DNA of 5,216 nucleotides from a bacterium. GTDB lineage: Bacteria; Atribacterota; Phoenicimicrobiia; Phoenicimicrobiales; Phoenicimicrobiaceae. Position 1 is the stretch's first letter. The number at the start of each line of letters is the position of its first letter. Of this stretch, positions 1 to 4,240 are shown one piece after another. The notes below the pieces were generated by a model. It did no database searches and was not told the DNA's origin. It saw only the letters and a program-made list of their open reading frames with translations. A program made the translations under genes and the position numbers. The stretch lies in the NCBI GenBank assembly GCA_018819665.1, contig JAHJOY010000220.1, positions 1 through 5,216 on the forward strand. The letters are read 5' to 3'.

Positions 1-33
1 TATTTCTTCTTGCTTATTGTTCTTTTAAAAAAA

Positions 34-141
34 AATATTCTCCGAGCTATCACACCTAAGGTGAAAACGATGGTGGATTAGCCGATAGGGAATGAGAGGA
101 AACTTTTATTCCTCCCGTGTTTGGAAAGGAGGACTGATATT
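34..141 (+). promoter_or_regulatory. Molybdenum-cofactor (Moco) type riboswitch aptamer
   Basis: A leader RNA predicted to sense molybdenum or tungsten cofactor and control the operon. Seen in the sequence: a closing stem 34-39/136-141 (AATATT with GATATT, one G-T wobble); a CTCCGAGC block at 40-47; an arm at 46-82 carrying CCTAAG (55-60) opposite GATGG (69-73), which matches the 11-nt GNRA-tetraloop receptor (CCUAAG...UAUGG) at all but one position; a 10-bp arm 89-98/103-112 capped by a GAAA tetraloop (99-102); and a last arm 113-115/128-130 around GTGTTTGGAAAGGAGG (117-132). Known of the family: Moco RNAs combine a tetraloop arm and a receptor arm with the GGAAAGGAGG-like core, and sit before Mo/W transport and cofactor genes. 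The downstream genes fit exactly. Both arms are present, which argues for Moco rather than the shortened Tuco variant. The pairing was done by eye, not with a covariance model. Confidence 0.9.
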
Positions 142-159
142 GTGAGTTAAACTTGTAAA

Positions 160-187
160 CCAACACCGGACACAGTGTTGGTTTTTT
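160..187 (+). terminator. Intrinsic terminator of the riboswitch expression platform
   Basis: CCAACAC (160-166) pairs perfectly with GTGTTGG (175-181) around an 8-nt loop (167-174), followed at once by six T (182-187). Three A at 157-159 can extend the stem into the T-run. It lies 18 nt after the aptamer and 45 nt before the tupA start, so it is placed to end transcription before the operon. Its 5' arm can alternatively pair with 117-124 in the aptamer core, which would give an antiterminator. This points to control by transcription attenuation, with ligand binding favouring termination. Confidence 0.88.
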
Positions 188-232
188 GTTGTATGGTTTT
201 AAATTTAATTACAAAAAAGGAAAGAAATATCG
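188..232 (+). promoter_or_regulatory. Post-terminator leader and RBS of tupA
   Basis: A 45-nt AT-rich spacer between the terminator T-run and the tupA ATG. AAGGAAAG at about 217-224 is the only purine-rich Shine-Dalgarno candidate, and it lies roughly 11 nt before the start codon. It has no visible complementarity to the aptamer, so regulation appears to act at transcription termination rather than at this RBS. Confidence 0.55.
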
Positions 233-1063
233 ATGAAGAGAAATATTATTTTTGAGATAGTATTTTTATTTGCCGTTAGTATGGTATTAATTAGTTCAGT
301 TTGTGCAAGCCCTATTCACCTAAAATTAGCCACTACTACCAGTACGGAAAATTCTGGGCTGCTGGGGGTTTTATTGCCTCCCTTCGAAGAAAAATTTGGG
401 ATTAAGGTTGATGTTATTGCAGTTGGTACCGGGAAGGCTCTTACACTAGGAGAGAATGGAGATGTAGATGTAGTTTTAGTCCATGCCCGAGAAGCAGAGA
501 ATAAATTTATTGAAGAAGGTTATGGAGTAAACAGAAGAGATGTTATGTTTAATGATTTTATTATTCTTGGACCGTCTAATGACCCGGCAGAGATTAAAAG
601 GGAGAGTAATATAACCTTAGCTTTAAAAAAGATTGCTGATCGTAAAGCCTATTTTATTTCCCGGGGTGATGATTCCGGAACTTATAAGAAAGAAAAAAGC
701 TTATGGAAAAATGCGAAGATTTCTCCAGAAGGGAAATGGTATATGGAAATTGGCCAGGGGATGGGTGCAGCCTTGCAGGTTGCCTATGAGAAACAAGCTT
801 ATGTTCTATGTGATAGAGGCACATTTTTAGCTTATAAGAATAAGATAGATTTAATTATTCTTTCCGAAGGAGATGCTCTACTCTTTAATCCTTATGGCAT
901 AATGGCAGTTAATCCTGCTCGTTACCCTCAGGTGAAATATATAGAAGCAATGCAATTAATTGCCTGGGTCACTTCAGTGGAAGGCCAGAAAATAATTGGA
1001 GAATATAAGAAAGAAGGAGAAATCCTTTTCCATCCAATGGCAATTAGTCAATTTACCGATTGA
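233..1063 (+). CDS. tupA: TupA, tungstate (molybdate) ABC transporter substrate-binding protein
   Basis: Binds tungstate, and possibly molybdate, outside the inner membrane and delivers it to TupBC. The protein has 276 residues, normal for TupA. Residues 1-25 form a signal peptide: Lys-Arg, a hydrophobic stretch, then V-C-A before Ser26. Cys24 is not in a proper lipobox, since Val rather than Gly/Ala/Ser precedes it, so signal peptidase I cleavage after Ala25 is likely. The mature protein shows the TupA hallmarks: TTTST (34-38, oxyanion-contacting loop), GTGKAL (65-70), DVVLVHARE (79-87), MFNDFIILGP (105-114) and SRGDDSGTYKKE (143-154). These separate TupA from the ModA family. The start is supported by AAGGAAAG upstream and by the signal peptide. 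It is the first gene after the riboswitch. The last residues (ISQFTD) and the TGA stop lie inside an octamer repeat array and look like an add-on beyond the conserved LFHP end. W-over-Mo selectivity cannot be read from sequence alone. Confidence 0.95.
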   Translation: MKRNIIFEIVFLFAVSMVLISSVCASPIHLKLATTTSTENSGLLGVLLPPFEEKFGIKVDVIAVGTGKALTLGENGDVDVVLVHAREAENKFIEEGYGVNRRDVMFNDFIILGPSNDPAEIKRESNITLALKKIADRKAYFISRGDDSGTYKKEKSLWKNAKISPEGKWYMEIGQGMGAALQVAYEKQAYVLCDRGTFLAYKNKIDLIILSEGDALLFNPYGIMAVNPARYPQVKYIEAMQLIAWVTSVEGQKIIGEYKKEGEILFHPMAISQFTD

Positions 1064-1144
1064 CCGATTTTCCAATTAACCAATTGGATAACTGGCAAAT
1101 TGGAGAATTGGAGAATTGGAGAATTGGAGAATTGGTGAATTTTT
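1041..1144 (+). repeat. 8-bp-periodic array folding into a long imperfect hairpin
   Basis: Thirteen consecutive octamers share one register. They run CAATTAGT, CAATTTAC, CGATTGAC, CGATTTTC, CAATTAAC, CAATTGGA, TAACTGGC, AAATTGGA, three GAATTGGA, GAATTGGT and GAATTTTT. The common core is AATT every 8 bp. The left half carries CCAATT-like units and the right half AATTGG units, so the array is also an inverted repeat about 1087/1088. Positions x and 2175-x pair along 1041-1085/1090-1134, which I count as 32 Watson-Crick pairs, 5 G-U pairs and 8 mismatches, with a GGAT loop at 1086-1089. It starts inside the tupA 3' end, contains its stop codon, and stops a few bases before the tupB RBS. A role in tupA mRNA stabilisation or in uneven tupA/tupB expression is inference. 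A mobile or replication-slippage origin is equally possible. Confidence 0.85.
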
Positions 1145-1149
1145 ATATC

Positions 1150-1157
1150 GAGGTGAT
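1150..1157 (+). promoter_or_regulatory. Strong Shine-Dalgarno site that decides the tupB start
   Basis: GAGGTGAT is complementary to the conserved 3' end of 16S rRNA over all eight bases. The GAGG core lies 7 nt before TTG at 1161. It is the best ribosome binding site in the window. It argues for the 1161 start over the in-frame TTG at 1116, which belongs to the octamer array. Confidence 0.8.
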
Positions 1158-1160
1158 ATT

Positions 1161-1853
1161 TTGGATTTTATTATTGAAGGGATACGGAAGGCTTTTCAAT
1201 TAATCTTTACTTTAGATAGTGAAATATTTAGTATTGTTTTACTTTCATTAAGAGTATCATTAACCGCTGTTATTTTAGCCTCATTATTAGGAGTATATTT
1301 AGGATTTTTAATGGCGGTAAAAGATTATTGGGGAAAAAGATTTAGTGTATCTTTAGTGAATACCCTATTGGCCTTACCAACAGTAGTTATCGGACTGATT
1401 GTTTATTCTTTAATTTCTCGAAGAGGACCACTGGGAATCTTTGGTCTATTATATACCCCTTCAGCTATGATTATTGGACAGTTCATATTGGCTATCCCTA
1501 TAATTATTGCTCTCACTCATTCGGCGGTACAGGGAATTGATAAAAGGGTTAGGAATACCGCATTAACTCTGGGAGCAACCGAAGCCCAATCTGCCTGGAT
1601 GGTGATTAAAGAAGCCCGTTATGCAGTGTTAGCTGCGGTAATTACTGGATTTGGAAGAGTAATTGCGGAGGTTGGGGCTGCTATGATGTTAGGAGGAAAT
1701 ATAAAAGGAAGCACCCGGGTTATGACCACTGCCATTACCTTGGAAACTACCAAGGGAGAGTTTGGTTTTGCTATTGCCCTGGGAATTATATTATTATTTG
1801 TCGCCTTCAGTATAAATATTTTACTCCACTATTTTCAAGGTAAGAGAGTGTAA
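1161..1853 (+). CDS. tupB: TupB, tungstate ABC transporter permease
   Basis: Inner-membrane permease that forms the channel for tungstate/molybdate with TupA and TupC. From TTG at 1161 it has 230 residues, the usual TupB size, starting MDFIIEGIRKAFQ. About five membrane segments are visible near residues 22-46, 63-85, 101-118, 155-176 and 201-222. The cytoplasmic EAA-type loop that docks on the ATPase is TALTLGATEAQSAWMVIKEA (133-152), with the conserved Gly138. The stretches GRVIAEVGAAMMLGGNI (165-181) and TRVMTTAITLET (185-196) are characteristic of the TupB/ModB-like branch. An in-frame TTG at 1116 would add 15 residues (MENWRIGEFLYRGDI). I reject it because that stretch is partly translated octamer repeat and because a strong RBS precedes 1161. 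The next gene starts 9 nt after its stop, so translation is probably coupled. Confidence 0.93.
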   Translation: MDFIIEGIRKAFQLIFTLDSEIFSIVLLSLRVSLTAVILASLLGVYLGFLMAVKDYWGKRFSVSLVNTLLALPTVVIGLIVYSLISRRGPLGIFGLLYTPSAMIIGQFILAIPIIIALTHSAVQGIDKRVRNTALTLGATEAQSAWMVIKEARYAVLAAVITGFGRVIAEVGAAMMLGGNIKGSTRVMTTAITLETTKGEFGFAIALGIILLFVAFSINILLHYFQGKRV

Positions 1854-1862
1854 ACTTAAAAT

Positions 1863-2882
1863 ATGGATAAATTAATATTTAAAGTTAGAAATTTAAAAAA
1901 AGTTTATAATGGTAAAATTGTAATAGATGTAGATAATTTGAATTTTCAAGAGGGTAAGATTTACGCTATTGTCGGCCCAAACGGGTCGGGCAAGACCACT
2001 TTGCTCAATATTTTAAATTTATTAGAGAAACCAGATGAAGGTCAAATATTTTTTTATGATCAAGAAATTACTAATAAATCAAATTCTGATACCTTAGAGA
2101 TTCGAAGGAGAATGACTTTAGTAAATCAGGATCCTTTCTTATTTCATTCTACAGTCTATGATAATATTGCCTATGGATTAAAAATAAGATCAATTCCTTC
2201 TAAAGTTCAAAAAAGTAGAATTAGAAGTGCTTTAAATATAGTGGGGCTTTCCGGTTTTAAAGATAGAAAAGCGAACCAATTATCGGGTGGAGAAGCTCAG
2301 CGAGTGGTAATTGCCAGAGCCTTAGTGATAGAGCCAGAAGTTCTTTTTTTGGATGAGCCTACCGCAAATATAGATCAAAAGCACATAGATGTAGTGGAAA
2401 GAATTATTAAAAAAATAAAGAAAGATATTAAAACCACTGTAATATTTACTACTCACGACCTTTCCCAGGCCTATCGTTTAGCTGATGAGGTGATTTCCCT
2501 TTTAGATGGTAAAATTATTAAACAAGTTCCGGAAAATCTTCTTCGGGGAGAAATAATAGAAGAGGAAGATGGCTTAAAATGGTTTAAAACTATGGGAAAT
2601 ATAAAATTTGCTATAGTGAGTGAAAAAGTTGGTCTGGCATATATTTCTATTGACCCCAGAGATATAATCTTGTCTTATGAACAGTTTCAATCCAGTGCCA
2701 GAAATTCCTTTTTAGGGAAAATAACCAAGATTATTGAGCAAAATCATTTGGTAAAATTAGAAATAGATATTGGTATCCCTTTAGTGGTGATTATTACCAG
2801 AGAGTCATTTTTTAAGATGAATTTCAATCTGGGAAGCAAAGTTTATTTGACCTTTAAAGCTTCGGCAGTAAAATTATATTAA
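1863..2882 (+). CDS. tupC: TupC, tungstate ABC transporter ATPase with C-terminal Mop domain
   Basis: ATPase that powers uptake through TupB. Of its 339 residues, about 1-230 form the nucleotide-binding domain: Walker A GPNGSGKTT (38-46), Q-loop Gln89, signature LSGGEAQ (140-146), Walker B VLFLDEP (160-166), D-loop ANID (168-171) and switch His198. All catalytic motifs look intact. After a linker, residues about 281-339 (NSFLGKITKI to KASAVKLY) match the Mop/TOBE oxyanion-binding fold: N-x-F-x-G, then an ITRESF segment, then a terminal KASAV strand. In ModC-type proteins such domains bind molybdate or tungstate in the cytoplasm and can inhibit transport; a similar role here is inference. ATG lies 9 nt after the tupB stop. 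The RBS is weak (AAGAGAGTG at 1842-1850), so translational coupling is likely. ModC/WtpC naming is an alternative, but the TupA/TupB partners favour TupC. Confidence 0.93.
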   Translation: MDKLIFKVRNLKKVYNGKIVIDVDNLNFQEGKIYAIVGPNGSGKTTLLNILNLLEKPDEGQIFFYDQEITNKSNSDTLEIRRRMTLVNQDPFLFHSTVYDNIAYGLKIRSIPSKVQKSRIRSALNIVGLSGFKDRKANQLSGGEAQRVVIARALVIEPEVLFLDEPTANIDQKHIDVVERIIKKIKKDIKTTVIFTTHDLSQAYRLADEVISLLDGKIIKQVPENLLRGEIIEEEDGLKWFKTMGNIKFAIVSEKVGLAYISIDPRDIILSYEQFQSSARNSFLGKITKIIEQNHLVKLEIDIGIPLVVIITRESFFKMNFNLGSKVYLTFKASAVKLY

Positions 2883-2949
2883 TTTTTAAAAACGAGATAT
2901 TTGTAAAACAATATATAAACAATTAATAATTAGGAGATAAACAGCGAAC
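2883..2949 (+). promoter_or_regulatory. tupC-moeA spacer with the moeA RBS
   Basis: A 67-nt, very AT-rich gap. AGGAG (2932-2936) is a good Shine-Dalgarno core but sits 13 nt from the moeA ATG, longer than optimal. No other start codon is better placed. I see no terminator hairpin here, so tupC and moeA are probably co-transcribed. No convincing internal promoter stands out. Confidence 0.5.
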
Positions 2950-4206
2950 ATGGTAAAACCCTTATTTAAAGTTAGTACCCCCCAAGAGGTAATTACGATG
3001 CTAAAAGATTATTTAAATTTAAAGGAGATAACCCAGAACAACATAGAGGAAGTCGATATTAAAACAACTTTACATAGGTTTTTAGCGGAAGAGATAGTTG
3101 CACCCGCTAATCTACCTGGTTTTAATCGTTCTACAATGGATGGTTATGCCATTAGGGCAGAAGATTCTTTTGGAGCAACTGATAGTTTACCTTCCTATTT
3201 GAAGATTATAGGAGAAATAAAGATGGGTGTTAGACCTGAATTTAAGATCAACCCTGGAGAGGCGGTAAAAATATCCACCGGAGGCATGCTCCCTGAAGGA
3301 GCAAATGCGGTGATGATGGAAGAATATACTGAACAGATTGATGATACTACCATTGAAGCAAGGAGATCAATTTCTCCCTGGGAAAATGTAGTTCGAGAGG
3401 ATGAGGATCTAAAAAAAGGAGAAATTATATTAAGAAAAGGACACAGATTACGTCCGCAGGATATAGGAGTTTTAGCTGGAATAGGGAAAACTAATATCAA
3501 AATCTATAAAAAACCTAAAATTGCTATTATTTCAACGGGTAATGAAATAATCCCAGCTGAAGGCGAACCCCGAATAGGGCAGATAAGGGATATAAATTCT
3601 TACACCCTTGGAGCTTGCATTGAAAAGGCAGGCGGGGTTCCTGTTTATAGAGGAATTATTAAAGATGAAGTTATTCTATTGGAGCAGGAGATAAAAAAGA
3701 CTATCAAAGAAGATAAGATAGAAGCGGTAATTGTTTCCGGAGGGAGTTCAGTGGGGGTAAGAGATGTTACCTTAGAAGTGCTTAATAGATTAGGGAAACC
3801 CGGTGTGCTGGTTCATGGAGTTTCAGTAAAACCAGGGAAACCTACCATACTTGCCATAGCTGACAACAGGCCGATATTTGGCTTGCCCGGTCACCCAGTC
3901 TCAGCGATGATAATCTTTGACCTTTTTGTGCGGCCTTTAATTAGCCGGTTACAGGGAGGAGAATATAATTATAATTTTGCCAAAGAAATAGAAGCAGAGT
4001 TGACCTGCAATATAGGTTCAGATTCGGGGAGAGAAGATTATGTGCGGGTATTTGTATATAAAGAAGGTGAAAAAATTTATGCCGAACCTATTCTGGGGAA
4101 ATCAGGATTAATTTCTACCATGGTTCGGGCCTCAGGTTTAATAAAGATAGGATTAAATATCGAAGGATTAGAAAAGGGCAGCAAAGTAGTGGTTAAATTA
4201 TTTTAA
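2950..4206 (+). CDS. moeA: MoeA, molybdopterin molybdenum/tungsten transferase
   Basis: Cytoplasmic insertase that uses molybdate or tungstate with adenylyl-molybdopterin to make the active cofactor and release AMP. Its 418 residues are a full-length MoeA. Motifs in order: LPGFNRSTMDGYA (55-67; Asp64 is in the conserved MDGYA), KISTGGMLPEGANAVMMEE (107-125), RLRPQDIGVLAGIG (166-179), STGNEI (195-200), RDINSYTL (213-220), SGGSSVGVRD (263-272), VSVKPGKPT (291-299) and GLPGHPVSAM (311-320). The central MoCF-binding (MogA-like) fold covers about 189-330, and domain IV (about 345-418) ends in KVVVKLF. All hallmark loops are present, so it should be active. It follows tupC by 67 nt and precedes a second moeA by 34 nt. 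Whether it prefers Mo or W cannot be seen; the tup context favours W, or both. Confidence 0.95.
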   Translation: MVKPLFKVSTPQEVITMLKDYLNLKEITQNNIEEVDIKTTLHRFLAEEIVAPANLPGFNRSTMDGYAIRAEDSFGATDSLPSYLKIIGEIKMGVRPEFKINPGEAVKISTGGMLPEGANAVMMEEYTEQIDDTTIEARRSISPWENVVREDEDLKKGEIILRKGHRLRPQDIGVLAGIGKTNIKIYKKPKIAIISTGNEIIPAEGEPRIGQIRDINSYTLGACIEKAGGVPVYRGIIKDEVILLEQEIKKTIKEDKIEAVIVSGGSSVGVRDVTLEVLNRLGKPGVLVHGVSVKPGKPTILAIADNRPIFGLPGHPVSAMIIFDLFVRPLISRLQGGEYNYNFAKEIEAELTCNIGSDSGREDYVRVFVYKEGEKIYAEPILGKSGLISTMVRASGLIKIGLNIEGLEKGSKVVVKLF

Positions 4207-4223
4207 TTAAACAGGATTAATTA

Positions 4224-4234
4224 GGGGAAGGAAG
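4224..4234 (+). promoter_or_regulatory. RBS of the second moeA (supports a TTG start)
   Basis: GGGGAAGGAAG lies 6 nt before TTG at 4241. No ATG or GTG in the same frame lies between the preceding gene and the conserved region, so this purine block fixes the start at TTG. The sequence matches the Shine-Dalgarno consensus moderately. Confidence 0.6.
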
Positions 4235-4240
4235 ATTGAT

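Noticed and set aside
1..41. Possible promoter (TTGCTT at 10-15 with TATTCT at 36-41)
   Set aside because: The spacing of 20 bp is too long, and the putative -10 lies within the aptamer closing stem. The true promoter is probably at or beyond the left edge.
233..310. TupA as a lipoprotein anchored at Cys24
   Set aside because: The residues before Cys24 are Ser-Ser-Val, lacking the Leu/Val at -3 and the small residue at -1 of a lipobox.
633..830. 65-codon open frame on the + strand inside tupA
   Set aside because: It lies wholly within tupA in another frame, shows no recognisable motif, and tupA itself is well supported there.
1041..1144. CRISPR array or terminator between tupA and tupB
   Set aside because: The units are 8 bp with no spacers, so it is not CRISPR. 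The hairpin has no trailing T-run and the downstream genes belong to the same pathway, so it is not a standard terminator.
1116..1160. 15-residue N-terminal extension of TupB from TTG 1116
   Set aside because: The segment is largely octamer repeat, and a strong GAGGTGAT RBS lies inside it at the right distance from TTG 1161, which gives the usual family length.
3195..3500. 101-codon open frame on the - strand opposite moeA
   Set aside because: It is antisense to strongly conserved MoeA motifs. Its serine/proline-rich translation looks like a reverse-strand shadow.
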